DNA from: Volvox africanus
Taxonomy: Eukaryota > Chlorophyta > Chlorophyceae > Chlamydomonadales > Volvocaceae
Length of the DNA stretch: 64,000 bases
Direction of reading: 5' to 3'
NCBI GenBank assembly: GCA_030268105.1
Contig: BSDZ01000080.1
Coordinates: 5,209,501 to 5,273,500, forward strand
Shown: positions 1 through 13,200 of the stretch, in pieces
Layout of the letters: each line of letters begins with the position of its first letter
How positions within the stretch are numbered: the stretch's first letter is position 1
Position numbers and translations under genes: made by a program
Notes under the pieces: model-generated
The model's input: only the letters and a program-made list of their open reading frames with translations
Databases searched by the model: none
What the model was told of the DNA's origin: nothing

Positions 1-1851
1 GGTTTCGGAGAGGATGCGATGGGGTTGGGCAGTAACGCGACCGAATTTACCCTTGGGTGTTTTTTGTACGTATTGAGGGCGGCAAGAGGTGTGTCCGCCG
101 GACATGGTGCCGACCCGCTGAAGGGAGGTTCATAACCTTTAGGATTCAGTCGCGATCCCCGGTGAATAGAGCACAAGACAGATCAATGCGTTGCTAATAG
201 GCCATGTTGGTATTGGGCCATGGCCAACCAGGTAGTCCGTCTTTTGGTCCTGAAAAGCTAGGTTTTTACATCTATCGTGAAGCAAAGCTGGTTTTATAAT
301 GTAATTTTCCAGAGAATGTTTTTAGACGCGCATCGACGGGCAGGGGACCGGGCAGGTGACGAGCGGGTGATGGGAGCTCTCACGGAGGACGACGGAAGTG
401 ACTTGCCGTTAAGGACTTCAGTACATGTATATCGACGACACCATCAAATGCAAATTGGAAGCACTTAGGGCAACGGCTGCTTAGGCCGCTAGGCAATTAC
501 CGGTAGTATTTATAATTTCAACTGAAATAAAAGCTTGGTTGAAAATAAGATTCCAAGCTGGCTCGATAGGGATCACAGGAATTGTGAAATCTGTACCGTT
601 TTCAACGGCTATGTGTTTCCATCGCTAGGTTGACAAATTTATGCCATGCTGTGGATTGTACGGGACCTCCCGCTGCTCACATACTGTTTCTCGATGAGCT
701 TAGTGTTCTGCTGTCGCGGTGCCGATTGACTTTCATTTGATACCGGAAAGCGCGGAACAGATCAAATGGTGGGCAGCGGCTGGGCATGGGCGATGCCGTG
801 GCGTGCCGTGGTCATGGGCAGGGGTCAGCCGTCCAATCAACGTGTCGTCATGTACACCTTGTCAACCATTGAAGATAACGATGTGGCGTGCAGATCCCAC
901 TCCGTGACAAACTTTCTTGGCGTGATCTGATGAAGCATATCTCTTCCAGGAGTCAGGTGACCGCTGATCTCTTCGGTCCCGAACGTTTATTTCCTATTTT
1001 TTGCAGCACAACGTGAAGTGTGCGGCCCTCTCCCTAGGTACCGAGCCCCACCTGTAGGCCGCGCACAAGCTGCCATGGGCTACGGCAGAGGCAACGGCCC
1101 CTGGAACACGGCAGCTCCATCAATTCCCTACCGTTTCACGCCGGGAACAGAACGGAGCAGGCTTCAGCCGCTCACGGATCATCCTGCTTTTGTAGGTCAT
1201 CACCAATGGGCATGAGCAGGAAGTAGTACTTGGGCGTAGTTGCCCGTGACAACGTTTCCTTTCCGGAAGGAGAGTGGACCGCGTTCTGCAGCTATCCGTC
1301 TGACAAGTAAAGAAGAGTGAAACTCGCTATCAGTGCGCCAAGCTGATGGAGATGGAGACTGAGCAGGTATAAGGAGCAACCCGATGGGGTAGGTGAGAGG
1401 GGTAGTCGAAATCCTGATGCTGGTACTGGAGAAAGGAGGTGTGAGTGAGCAATAATTGTAGGGCCAAATAGGCCTGCATGCGCTCCCATTGAAAAGCAGA
1501 GGTTGGCGCTTACGCGCACCCATTCAGGTCTCGGGTATGAAAACCCTGCAGGGGTACGATTCGCACAAGCCACAATTTTACGACACTGTTCATGTCGTGG
1601 CCACCAAAACTTCTGATCATGCTCCCTTCGGCTGGCCCTGCATAGCATACATGGCACTGCCATCCACACCACCATTGCTGCTGCCGCCGCAGCCTCTGCG
1701 ATGCCATACTGCCTTCCGCTGGTGATGCTCTGTCCGCGAAAGGAACGCAGCAGCATACATCCGGACCCGCAACTCCCCCCTCCCCCGAGAACAGGTTGCA
1801 ATTGCCGACGCTGCAGATCGAGCTTCCGCCCTTGAGAGAGGGAGGAGGAGC
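1..1851. other. No gene recognised; includes downstream flank of mL46
   Basis: I see no chain of exons with consistent splice phases here on either strand. Several open frames up to about 190 codons run antisense to or just past the mL46 stop codon, but they have no splice-site context and no recognisable motif. The right part is probably the 3' untranslated region of the mL46 gene. Confidence 0.4.
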
Positions 1852-4534
1852 TCATAGCATTTTCCTTATCAGCTCCCGCAGTCGTGCATCAGACAGGTAG
1901 GTGCTCAGGAGCTCCTGCTTCGTGACCCAGGCATAGTCCTTGGCTGGGCTGCCCTCCACGATACGAAGACCCCATGGGTCATCCACCGCCTGGGCTAGCA
2001 TGAAAAACGTCTTGCCTGCTCAGAGAGAGAGAGAGAGAGAGACCGGGGCACGAAGAACCGCAAAGGATGCAGACGTCAGCGCGCGGTCGGGATGGGAATC
2101 GAAATCTTTCAGGGGCGCTGAGAGGTTTACGGGGTGCTAATGCTAAAAGAGCTCGCATGGATACTGGGAACGCTGACACGCTGGTGTCATGTGTGTTTGA
2201 TCTCGGAGCGCACACCCACGCAGATCGCCCCCCTCAAGTCAAAGGAAGAGGCTGGACTATGTGCAATGTGCAGTATGTTTTGCTACCCACGCGCAGCGAC
2301 CCACACAGCCGCCATCATACCCAGTTTCGTCGGCTCCGGCAGCGCCTCTAGCCGAAAAGGGAAACGCACCTCTTCGCTGCGGAGCCGTCAAGTGGGCCAT
2401 GGGGGCCTTGCCCACGAAGAACACCGGGTGGGATCGGCCAATGACGGAATGAAGCGCGCGCTGAGCGGTGTCGCTACAGCACCAGGAGCGAGGGAGAGAG
2501 AGCGGGACGGGAGACGGAGCAGGGACGGCGGTGTCTTAGGGGCGGGGTCGGAGAGCAAAGCCTTTTCCTCCGTGTGCGTAAATAAAGCAAATTAAGTATA
2601 ATTTATCCCTTTTACAGAGAAATTCAAATCCTTCGAAAATTGCTCCCGATCCAACCTGACGTTATGTTCCAACATCCGCGTGCCCTTCGCTGACCCCCAT
2701 TTGCGCTGCACGACAAGCCCAACAATCAACAGGGCTGCCTAAGCAGCCGTCGATGAACCGATGCGACGTTCGGAACACGTCCCCGTATGACGCCAATACC
2801 CAGCCAAAACACTCACACTCACACATACACACACAAACATGCGCGCGTGCGCGCTTGCGATCACATATATAGACGCACACACGCACACACATACACATAC
2901 ACACACACTCACCTGATACTTTCCTCGCCCGCGTTGGCTGCCACTGGGAAACCCCACGTCCCGCCGATGTCACACCCGCCTGGATCCGCTGCACCCGGCG
3001 TAGCGGGTGAGGGCCCTATACCCTTTCCCTCCTTCTGCTCCTGCTCCTGCGCCTGCGCCTGCGCCTGTGCCTGGACGTCCCCCTGGCGGCCCCCTTGGCT
3101 CCGCACCACCAGATACAGCGCCTCGCTTAGCTGACGCCGCATGGATCTGGTCACCAATAAGTCCGGAGGAAACCACACGGCATGCACGGTATTGTAGTGG
3201 AATGTCTGAAGCCAAGAAAGCTGACGATTAAAAGCCGGAACCCCTAGGAACGGCAGCCCCAGTCCTCCAGTCCTCCAGTGCTCCAGTCCTCCAGTGCTCC
3301 GAAACCTCTTTCCCTCATCCGCACCTGACCTCCCCTGAAGTGTCCGCTGACGTGACGGATGGAACCGGGGTAAACGTCCGCTGCAGGGGCCAGAGAGAAA
3401 GGCGGGGCTCAGAGACGCCCTTGACGATCCAGGAAAGGACTTAGGTGCACACAGAGAGCAAGGAGTCGACTGCAGCTCCATTCCCATTCCCATTCCCACA
3501 TTCATCAAGCGCCCTCTGGCTTCACCCTTGGCGCCCTTACTACTTCGTTCGGCTTCGTCCGTTTCGCGTCAATTCAGTTGTGAAGTCGTGTATCACAGGT
3601 AGTAACATCCATCTCGTGGCGCATAAAATCCTCACTAAGACACACACGCGATCTTGCAACGTTGCCGGGTACAGCCGCCATAGATGATCCCATTCGCTCC
3701 CTATTCACTTTTTTATTCCCTTTCCCTTTTTAAGGCTTTGTAAGCGAGGCTCGCAATTTCAGTAGGAACCATAAGGGCTAAGCCAGCACACCTTACCAGG
3801 TCCTGCTTCTCTTGCTTGCTGCCCGCATCTCCTCGCCCCTTGGTCGCCTGCGGCCGGAGAGCACAGCAAGGAGGCAGATGGGCTGAGATGGACTGCTGTT
3901 GACAAACGCATGTACAGAAGTATAGACACCGAACTGGGTTCCGAATTGGTTTTTACGCACGTGGCTACATGCTCCGTTGCTGGGCCGCGATGTACGGAGG
4001 CGTGCGGCGCAGCTGGAGGGCGTCGGCTTGCAGGCCTGGTAAGCCGTGCAGGCAGAGTGCGAGAGTGCGACCCTCTGAAACCCGAAACAGTGTAAGGAGG
4101 ACGACTGAAATCGCTTACCGATTCCGGATAGTCTTTATATTCCCCAGTCTCCAAACCCCGTTGCCGTGACCATATAAGCTGCTGGGCGTGATGGGGTGGT
4201 ACCGCCGGTCTTAATATCGGCAGCCGCTGCAGCACGCAGGCTGCATATATAGGAATGTCGACACTGGTTGCAATTGCTTCTTGCGCGCTCGATTCAGAAT
4301 AAGCCTACACTTCGAATGCGCGACCGCTGAGCTGTGCTTTATCATCGCATAGTCCTGGGGCGATGCTTGATTACGCTTACTCACCCTGGCAGCTTGCCAG
4401 CCTCTGCTCGCGTTATTCAAGGAAATATTGTATCCTAGTACTTCAATTATTTGGGAACACCGCATCGGTATCGAAATGGCTTGATTGACAGAGCTAGAGG
4501 ATGTTGGAAACGAATGCCCGATCGTAATAGGCAC
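1852..4534 (-). CDS. MRPL46: Mitochondrial large ribosomal subunit protein mL46
   Basis: Structural protein of the mitochondrial ribosome large subunit, with a Nudix-like fold that does not hydrolyse nucleotides. Exons on the minus strand: 4385-4534 (or from the inner ATG at 4465), 4119-4304, 2913-3205, 2370-2473, 1852-2015. All junctions are GT-AG and phases close, giving about 298 residues (275 with the inner start). The N-terminus reads as a presequence ending RGWQAAR followed by AYS, a plausible mitochondrial cleavage site. Next comes ACVLQRLPILRP, typical of the mL46 start, then SEALYLVVR, WGFPVAANAGEESI, VFFVGKAPMAHL, KTFFMLAQ and KDYAWVTKQELL, which follow the family's Nudix-like core in order. 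Exon 3 carries a QA/QE-rich low-complexity insert. Introns contain CA and GA microsatellites. The identification is from family pattern; the exact start is the weakest point. Confidence 0.82.
2021..2040. repeat. (GA)n microsatellite at an intron 3' end
   Basis: About ten GA dinucleotides sit directly before the last acceptor of the mL46 gene. On the minus strand they form the polypyrimidine tract (TC)n of that 3' splice site. Confidence 0.8.
2806..2912. repeat. (CA)n-rich tract in an mL46 intron
   Basis: An imperfect CA-rich stretch with a short alternating GCGCGTGCGCGC segment in the middle lies immediately downstream (minus strand) of the exon 3 donor at 2912. It is intronic. Confidence 0.75.
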
Positions 4535-6835
4535 GCAAATTTCACCTCAGTTAGGAAATCTTCAGGACAAATGATAATTTAAAGTATTGTTCTGTGATTA
4601 TCATTAGCACATGTTACCGACCTGCTGCTTGAAACCGTTGCCCGCCGTACGCCGATTCAGGTATTCTACCGTCAAGTATCGCCCTGTGCTGCCAAACCAG
4701 GGCCATGAGGCTCACCTTTCCTTGCTCCTTATTCGCGCAGTCGCGTCGGAGATTATCTCTTCCACGGGTTTCCTGCAAGATCGACAAGGCCTTATCCAAG
4801 CAGCCGCCCGTCCTAGGGCCCCTCCTGGGCCCCGTCCCTCTCTGCTGTCGCCGATGGCTCGTCCAACTGTTTACTTGCTGAAAGCGGTGTGTGAGGGCGG
4901 CTGAGGCTTCTGCTGGCTGTTCAGTGGCGACAAAATGCCATGACATCCAGCAGTGACGTACAGTACCGGGTGCCACTGGAAAAACCCGGCCTCGACCCTT
5001 CTGATTGACTCGGGTAATGTACGACAAGCGTGAGTACTTATTGGGACCGGGGGCAGTTTTGGCAAGCCTTTGCAATTAAACCAGCAAATCGCGTCCGAAA
5101 TGAATAAAGGGTTTATCACCTAAGCCGACGAGGCTCAAGCTCTATAATCACACTTCCCGGACACTTTTACTTCAAAACCGCCCGTTGCTCTACACCAAGC
5201 CTTGTGCGCGTTGCCAGCAACGGCCCCTACAAAAAGGAAAGTAGGGTCGGGTCGCGGTACCCGACCCACGAGAATGATTTGATACCCGAAGCTTGGGAGC
5301 GGGTACTTGACCAGAGAAGTGGACACGCGCATACACTTTGCGCCCGATTGCTTGGGGCTCCGAAATACCACTGTTGCTTGACCGGCCCCGGCTACCACCT
5401 CCTTGGGAAACTCCTTAGTGGAAAAACTTACCAAAAAGATGGACCGACCACTTGGACCCTACGACCCAGCCATACGCCGCAATGTGTCTTATTACGGCTC
5501 CTGGATCCCTTATCCACTATTTTAACAGTTTCTTAACCGATGATCGGTGGTCTATGAATGCTGACTCGCACAGCTCTTCATATGTACATCCATCGCCCTT
5601 ACGGTACTTCAACCAGCACTCCCACCATTACCTAATTAGGGAAGGTAAAGCGCCACAGCAACTATGGAACCGCGCACCCATTGACGACGCTGACTGCTCT
5701 GCTGACTGCACCACCACCGTCGCGTCGTCGGCGCTGCAGTAAGTACTTTGCCTAGTGTACAGCATCGGGCACTGCACGCGCTCGGTATATTTCCTATTCA
5801 CCCAAACCCCTCTCCTCTCCTCTCCTCTTACCCCTCCCCTCACTTACGGTTGAATTCCATGTTGTGCCGTGTGGAGCAGCGCCTAAAATCCCCCGAGCGC
5901 ACCATGCGCCACTCCCACGCCAATTCAGCAAACCACGCGGCAGCTGACCATTCCCTAAAGGTGCTTCAGCAGCATGCAGATCAGGCAACAGTATGATGCC
6001 TGGGGGTGGGAGGAATGCATCCAGACCGACCTCTGCCACCCAAAATCGGTTCACCACCTCCAGCCTAATTAAGCCACGGATTCCATCTGCACAGTCACGA
6101 TTTTCTTTGCTGCTGCATGACGCCCTGTAGTGCCCCCCGGATGGCGCTCGCCTTCAACAACTCCAGCCAGGTTGTTAAGCACTCCGCCATGCAGGCAATG
6201 ACACCCCGCATAAGTCACCTATTACAGCAAGAGTTTGAAAGGGACCGAAAAAAGCGGAACGACGAGAACCACAGCTTCCCTAGGCGCCTCGCGCGCCTTG
6301 GTACCTCTTCCATTTCCAAGTTGCGCTGTACCAATCCATCCGCCCTTCTCCCCAAATCCTCGCCGCCCCTTCCTCTCTCCTACCACTTCGGGCAGACCGT
6401 ATAACGTCAGACCGAACCGTCCGTCACTCCCGGAACCACTTCCCCAGTATGGAAGTCCGAAGATAAATCCAAACCAAAGTAATCGGAAACACACGCGAGC
6501 GTTCTACGAGCCGTGCTCAGCAATGCCCAAGCCCCCTGTTCTACGGCCGCTGTACCATCCATCTCCCTGTCGCCCGGATGGGCTCTCGAAGACTTCCCCC
6601 TTCCCGGTCCCCAGCCGCCAATACCACCTGTTTGATTCAATATGTGATCTCTCAGACGCTTCGTCGGGAGCATAGCTAGCCCGAAAGAAGCATAGGACGG
6701 TCGGTAAGCCCGATGATGACGTGGTACGCGGGGGCCCAGCAGCGCCGCAAGCTCCGAGCTCAGGGTTTTGTGTCGAGGCCTTGACGGCATTTTAAGGGTT
6801 CGACGTCGTCGTGTGCACACCAACAAACGTCGCGC
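4535..6835. other. Intergenic, no confident gene
   Basis: This stretch separates the mL46 start from the stop of the IQ-motif gene. On the minus strand, 6098-6205 encodes a short amphipathic frame (containing MAECLTTWLELLKASA) with high GC at third positions and a stop at 6098. The segment 5850-6085 contains another plausible but unanchored frame. Neither has an upstream exon that joins in phase, so I do not call a gene. The left end should contain the mL46 promoter. Confidence 0.4.
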
Positions 6836-9800
6836 CTAGAAGCTCATCCTGGTGACGTGGCTGCGGTTCCGGTAGCGCTGCCTATTGATAGCGATAGGTA
6901 TGGCCACTGCGCCCGGAGGGACCTCCGTGTGGGATTGCCCATCCGCGCCTACCACTGTCAGCAGCGGCAGACGAAGACTCCACTCAATGCCGCTGCCGCC
7001 GCCGCCGCCGCCGCCAAGCAAGCCGTTGCCACCGTTGCAGTAAAGCTGTACGAAAATACGAAGGGAATGCGGTGTCAGCGGCAAGGCAGGGCGTTACTTC
7101 AATACAGCAGCGTGGTGGACTTTTTTTGTGAGAAACATCGTGTGTGTGTGTGTGTGTGTGTTTGTGTGTGTGCGCGTGCACAAACACACACACACACAAA
7201 CACACACACATACACACGATATGCGTGCTCACGCGCAAACCCCCGACTCCAGAAACCTTCGCCAAACCTTCTCCCCGTCTACCCGTCTGTTCACGTCCTC
7301 CAAAATAATATTCCCAAGTTGTGACTTCTTACCTTGTTTCGGCCGCTTGCAGCCCCCGATATCCCCCAGCGCCCAGCACGGGGCAGCGACCGTGCCTGGA
7401 CTCCTCGCCCGGCCTGTTCCTTGTCCGTGGTGTGCCAGTGCCAGTGCCAAAGGCCGTGCTCTTGTGACTGCTGTTGCCCGTGAGCCCTTTGTTCATGTCC
7501 GTGTCCGCGGCCGCCGAGGAGCAGTCCGGACGAGAGCGTCTCTCCGATGGTACGCCCCAAACTGCCCAATCGCTCCATGGTGCGCTCCTTCAGACTGCCC
7601 AGCTTGTGCATCAGGTCGTGTGGCTCGTATGATAACATCTGTACAGCGCCAGGTGAGATCGAGAGACGCGGGTGGGTGGGGTGGGGTGGGGAGAAGGGGT
7701 GAAGCAATGGGCGTAAGCTTTGCGGCTAGTACGTATGTGTGTGTATGTGCGTGCGCGCGCGCTAATAGATGGATGTCCTTTGTGCCAGATCTTTATCCCT
7801 GGAAGAGAGCCCTCTGCGTACCCAGCCATTCTGCAAAGGAAAGGAATCGTGGAGGTGGCGCAGGCTGCGCTGCCGTTGACCCGGCCCGACGGAAGCGCCA
7901 TGCAGGGGCGATGGGGGGCATCTAGAGGAACAAGGGGAGACGGGTTTGAGCGACAGATCCCGAATCCAATAATCGGTAGCAAGAAACAATCCGTTCACCG
8001 CTCCCTCAACTGCAGCGGGCCGTCCAGCCTGAGTGGAAGCCAGTCCTACAGGACTTAGGCAAGCACATCCCCACACCGAGTAATAAGGGTTCGGGTTTGG
8101 CTCTCCCATATAACACGCGGAGCTGCGCAGTGTCATGGACTACCGGGTGCCTCTTACTCTGGCGGCAACTGAGCCCGTCCCGCCACGGCCCCCAATTGCC
8201 CACTGCGCACCTGCAGCGCGTCCTCCGCCTCCCGCTCCTCCTGACGCATCTTGGCACGCATATACAAGCTCAGACCCTCCTCGCCCTCACCGCTCCTGCT
8301 GGTTTCCCTAGCCCCAGCTGGCGCACCGCTGACCCCTTGCCCATCCACGCGCCAGAAGCCGCCGGCCAATATTCGCTCCACTTCACTCATCGGCACGTCC
8401 GCCTCAGCTCGCGGCGGCACCGCCAGGCGCAAAGGGACACGCGGCCGGGGCCGCCGCGCCTCGGGCGTTGTCGGTGGCAGGACCGCCACCGAACCCACCA
8501 CCTCTGACTGCGCCAATTGCTCTAGATTTTGCTGTTTTTGTTGCTGTCTTTGTTTTTGTTGCTGGTGTTGATGCTGCTGTCCTTGTTGTTGACTTTGACT
8601 TTGAGAACCATGAGGTAAGGAGCCGGGTGCGGCGGTGCCCCAGAAGGGACCCTCCAAATCGAACCAGACCCGTCGTTTCACGGTACGGAACTGGGACGGC
8701 CTGCCGTACTGCGTAAAGAGACTGACTTCTGGCAGATCAGGGATGGGTGGTAACTGCGGGTGGCAGTGCAGGAAGGGGAGACCGGGGGGCCACATCCCGT
8801 CAACGCATACACTTGCTTGGAGAAAGGTCCGGATGCACATCAGATTGGATGGGCATCAGGCCACCACCACTACTACCACCGCGCGTAGATCGCAAGCTTA
8901 CGTTGGTCCCGGAGCTTATAACCATAGAGGCGGGGAGTCCGGGCAAGTTCTTACCTTCCCTCACATCAACTGTACATCCGATATCCCTCACCTCGCGTAT
9001 CCCCCAGTAAGTATCTTGCTGTTGGGGGGGAGGCCGTAGCCGCCACACGATGAGCCGCAGATATAGGCGCCTGATCCGGAAGCCCCTCCAGACCGCCTGG
9101 ATGCGTGTGGCCGCGCGGCTCCTGAACCAGCATGGACAGGGAAGGAAGAAAGGAAGGAAGGATGGAAGGAAGGAAGGAGAAGGTAAATGGGAATAAATGG
9201 GAACGACATTGAGAGGATAGACGAGAGAGAAAACTAATTTGGCAGTCAAGGAGAGGGCCGTCAAGGAACTGTGAGCTGTTGACGGACCGGCAGAAGAACC
9301 ACATCCCTCCCTTGGAAGAGAGAACAGAGCTTCTAGCATGCAAGGCTGGTTCATGAACCGGAGGATGCGTGCCCTCAACACCAGCAGGGGCGAATCGCAC
9401 CTCTGCGCTGCGCAGATTTGGGACGTCATTGCGGACGGCTTGACTAGGTGCGCCGGACGGCGAGACGGCGTCGCAGCGCCGGCCCCACCGCCGCTGACGC
9501 TTTCACGGTTACTGCTCCGACCGTTAGGCAGCGGGATCGGCTGCAGTGCCGGTGAGGACGGCTGCTGGGGTGCCAGGTGCGCGGGGACATAAGTGAGGGC
9601 TGCATGAGGGCCGCCGCCGCCGCCTGCAGAGCCCTGTCGTAATTTCATCGCTGGGAGCACGGCCGCCGTCGCCGTCTCTGATGGCGATGAAGATGTTCTG
9701 GTAGCTGGGAAGCTGGCAAAACTCCGTCGCCTGCCATTGTCTCCACGAATAATGGCGGTCGCAACGGTGGGCACTGCTTGCGAGGTTGACGTGTGGAAAT

Positions 9801-10284
9801 GCGAATGCCAGCGAGAGATAAGGCCCTCAGCTGCAACCTCTTGAGTTTTGGAATTCTCTTCGGGTGCAGCTTTATCGCTGTCTCCTCGGCCACCACCCGG
9901 GGGTGCAACATGCAGGCAGCCGCAGTGTTTTGGCTCGGATTGGCCCACGACCAGGTCCCTAGGTCGTCCCCAGAAAGAGTAGCTGTGGTTTATGGGGCAG
10001 AATCCAACCCGCGGTCCATCTGCATCAGAATCAAAGCCGAAGCCGCGACCGATGGCGTCGCAGGCTGCGTCCTCATCGCAACTGTAAGATGGCAGCTTCG
10101 CCACCGCCGGAGGCGGCACGGCCGTCATCATAATGGCAGGTGACCTTGCGCATGTCGGCGATGTGAGCAGTGAGGGACAAGCAGCAGCTTGCGGTGACGT
10201 GAAAGCGGCGCTTCGCGCCCAGACGAGCGTCGAATCCAACAGAAGCGGTGGGTGGCCTCGCGGCACCGCAGCTGCCACTGACAT
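6836..10284 (-). CDS. IQ-motif protein, function unknown
   Basis: A single IQ motif (RAATRIQAVWRGFRIRR, encoded around 9060-9118) suggests calmodulin or myosin-light-chain-type binding; nothing else is recognised. Model on the minus strand: N-terminal coding from ATG 10284, exon 8955-9121 with the IQ motif, exon 8211-8728, exon 7333-7638, last exon 6836-7045. Phases agree at every junction. The frame is open from 10284 through 8955, but 9122-9340 is a T/C-rich, hydrophobic stretch ending in a good acceptor and is probably an intron, so the end of exon 1 is unresolved. Read through, the protein would be about 787 residues. The N-terminal third is low-complexity and Ser/Ala/Pro-rich; 8211-8728 contains VKRRVWFDLEGPFWG and a Gln-rich run, then a charged helix near MRAKMRQEEREAEDALQ. 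An extra exon between 7640 and 8210 is possible. An axonemal or cytoskeletal role would be only a guess. Confidence 0.55.
7138..7216. repeat. Adjacent (TG)n and (CA)n tracts
   Basis: A TG-rich run is followed after a GCGCGTGCAC centre by a CA-rich run, so the two halves are complementary and could form a hairpin or Z-DNA. It lies in the last intron (7046-7332) of the IQ-motif gene. Confidence 0.85.
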
Positions 10285-13200
10285 TACAAGACCAAATTCC
10301 TAGACTAACTAGCAATGCTCCGGTAGCCGAACATCCGGCCGTGCTTGGAAACGCGACCGTGTGAGTGCCACGTGCAAGCTCAAAATCTTCACGCCGGTGT
10401 TAAAGTAAGGCCAATATAAATTAAGCATTCACACTACCGGCGTTTCAGGTATAAAGGTCCAGCTGTTTGCTGAAAAAGGTGTTAGCCGGCTAATGTGCTT
10501 ATTATGTTAAAAAACAAGCCGCTGCAAGGCAGTGATAGTGATATCGAATAAAACTTTCTGACCAGTATTTGTACAACCTTTGGATGAGTCAAGCAGATAT
10601 CCTTGTCAGGTAGGTGACACGATGAGACAGGTGTACTACGGCTCGGTCCGTGTCATGTCAAACACACCCGAACGCAAGAATTCTGCCTAGTATCTACCCT
10701 CATTGTACATGATTTAAGTCATCATCGTTAAAATCAAGGAAGGATAGGTATGGCAACCTAGCCTTGCACATTTGCGAAGAATCATGACAGATGCTTGCTT
10801 CTGGATGCAAAAGGTATCTTGTCTGAGCTGCAAGGGTATCAGTTCAGGATGTTCCGATCAACAATGTACGACGTGCCTCGGTTACACATTCTCTGTGTCG
10901 GCTTGTGTCTTGATCCATTAGGGCAAGATCATTCATCAGGTAGAAACCTATCGACACGCAATAACCTCAATTGCGCGCGGCCTGTAATTACAATAGCAGC
11001 ACGTGCAGCGTCCGGGCACAGTGGTGTCACCGGACCCTTTTGGCAATGGCACAAACGTAAGCCATCGCTTGCAACTGAGCCTCTGCGTCGCGACCCCAGA
11101 TAACAGGACATGCCCACCCCTCGCCTGGCCCGTCGTTGACGTCAACAACGGTCAAAATGATGGGTCCTTGTTTAATTCCGCAACTCCCTTTCTTCACGTT
11201 GATGCCGCGAAGCCCTGTCTAAACATCCTTTTGATTGCACACGACGATTTTCTGCACCTTACCAACGGCAACTGCTCTCCAAGCAGCATGCACATGGATG
11301 CTATATGACCATACACACAGAAAACACATGGATGCTATGTACGCCTTGACTCTGACGAGTGACCTAGTGCCATCCGCCTGCGTCAGATGGTGCTCATTTG
11401 GATAAGAAGCTATGGTTTAGCCGGGGTCTCCACCTTAGCTGTCAAAGGCGCCACATGGGTAGCTTCCTCGAGAGGATACGCCTTTACCACATGGTACATG
11501 GACAGGGCAGGTATGGACCTCTTGGTCGTCGACCTCCGCAGTGGCAGGCAGCTAGGCTTTCCTGCACGCAGATGGTGTTCACCGTACCCGACACGTACAC
11601 ATCCTTCCATTCACGTCTTCCATCCGTCCGTCCGTCGGAGGGATACCATCCGTCCAAAACAATAGAACGCAATGAGTGCCGGCTTTTTACTGCATCAGTG
11701 ATCCCCAACTGATATAAATTTTGTAATCCCCCGAACCCCCACTTCCAGCACCCCCTGCCCATCCATACCCCACATATGGACCCTTCAGGCACCAAACTTC
11801 CCTTTACATGTCTTCCGATTGACATACCCGGCCAGATTTATCACTGGTCTCTCCATACCAAGCAGTGACTGCATAGCTACTTTACCTAATCTACTACTTT
11901 GCTATGCGCCGGCGCCCTGGATGCGATGACTGCACGCACAGCATCTGTACGAAGCCGCCACTGCTGGAGATCCCACTTCGTCTGGCAGCGTCCCCTCCCC
12001 TCCCCTCCCCTCCCCTCCCTTGGGGCTCCCTCGCTGCTTCCGCCACTGCCGCTGCCGCTGCTGATGTTATCGCAATTTTGTCGCTGCTGAAATCCCGCAG
12101 CACCTGGAACAGGAGGGACAAACGGAGGAGTAGCCGCACCAGCAGACACCACAGCTTCGGGGGCTTGGATTACTTAGGGGTATTTTTGGGATGTGGGAGT
12201 GGGCAAGCAAGGAAACCCGAGTATGAAAAGCGGCTGAGTGCGTGTAGGCTTCGCCATACATGCCTGGAGGTGTACGTAGACCTTCATTTGGTGTCCTATT
12301 TGAAAGAAAACCACCTAATACGGTAGGAAACGGAATGCCCCCGTAAAGCAGCCGGGGATAACGGTCAAGATAAAACGCCATGCCAACGGCCCAACGGGAG
12401 AATTCGCTCCATCCCACCATGGTCTGTGGATAGGTGTGACCAGCGTTATGAGCATTTTCGGAGCATTTGGGCAGGAACGAATGATTGGCGAATGATTTTA
12501 CTCCATCCTGACCACATGCCACCCTATCCCACATATCCAGCAAACGGGGGAGCTTGTTAGGGTTACATGGAGTGAAATTGTCGCAGCGAACGACCCATGG
12601 GGCGTCATCGCTTTGGGTGGTGGTGGTACATAGGGCGGACCCCAGAGCTGGGCTATTATAGTATACCCCAGCGCCGGCAAATGCGCGCTTCGGCACCACC
12701 GGGTGCACGAAACCGTGTAAATGGATTTGATGAATGGATTTACACTGGTTAAGCCGGCATCTTGCGTGGTAAAGTTGGTTGTATGTGGCATAAGCGTATG
12801 CCGCGTCACTGCCGTGACGATTGCACAGCTGAAAGGGCAGCCCTGAAGCTGCCTTTGAAGCGATGAACGCCAGCGACTATAAGCCTGAACTTTGCGGAAC
12901 ATGAAAGTAAAATGTTGTCTGATTGTGTCCACACAATATTTTCATCTTAAGGAAATGGTGCCGGTCAAGATTTGGATTAGCGGTGGATTAGCGGAAGCAT
13001 GCGACATATATATGGGGATGTGGATGGTAGAGAGGTGTGGGGCGGTCATTGCCCCTTAGGAGCGAGAGCCGGAACTACGCACGGTGGTGGTGTGGATGGG
13101 GTATGGTTGGATGAGCCGCTTGGACTTCTTGGACAGATACCATATAGGTGCGTTCACTTGCATTTGATCAAAGCTTTAGTGGATATGCTATACATTAGTT

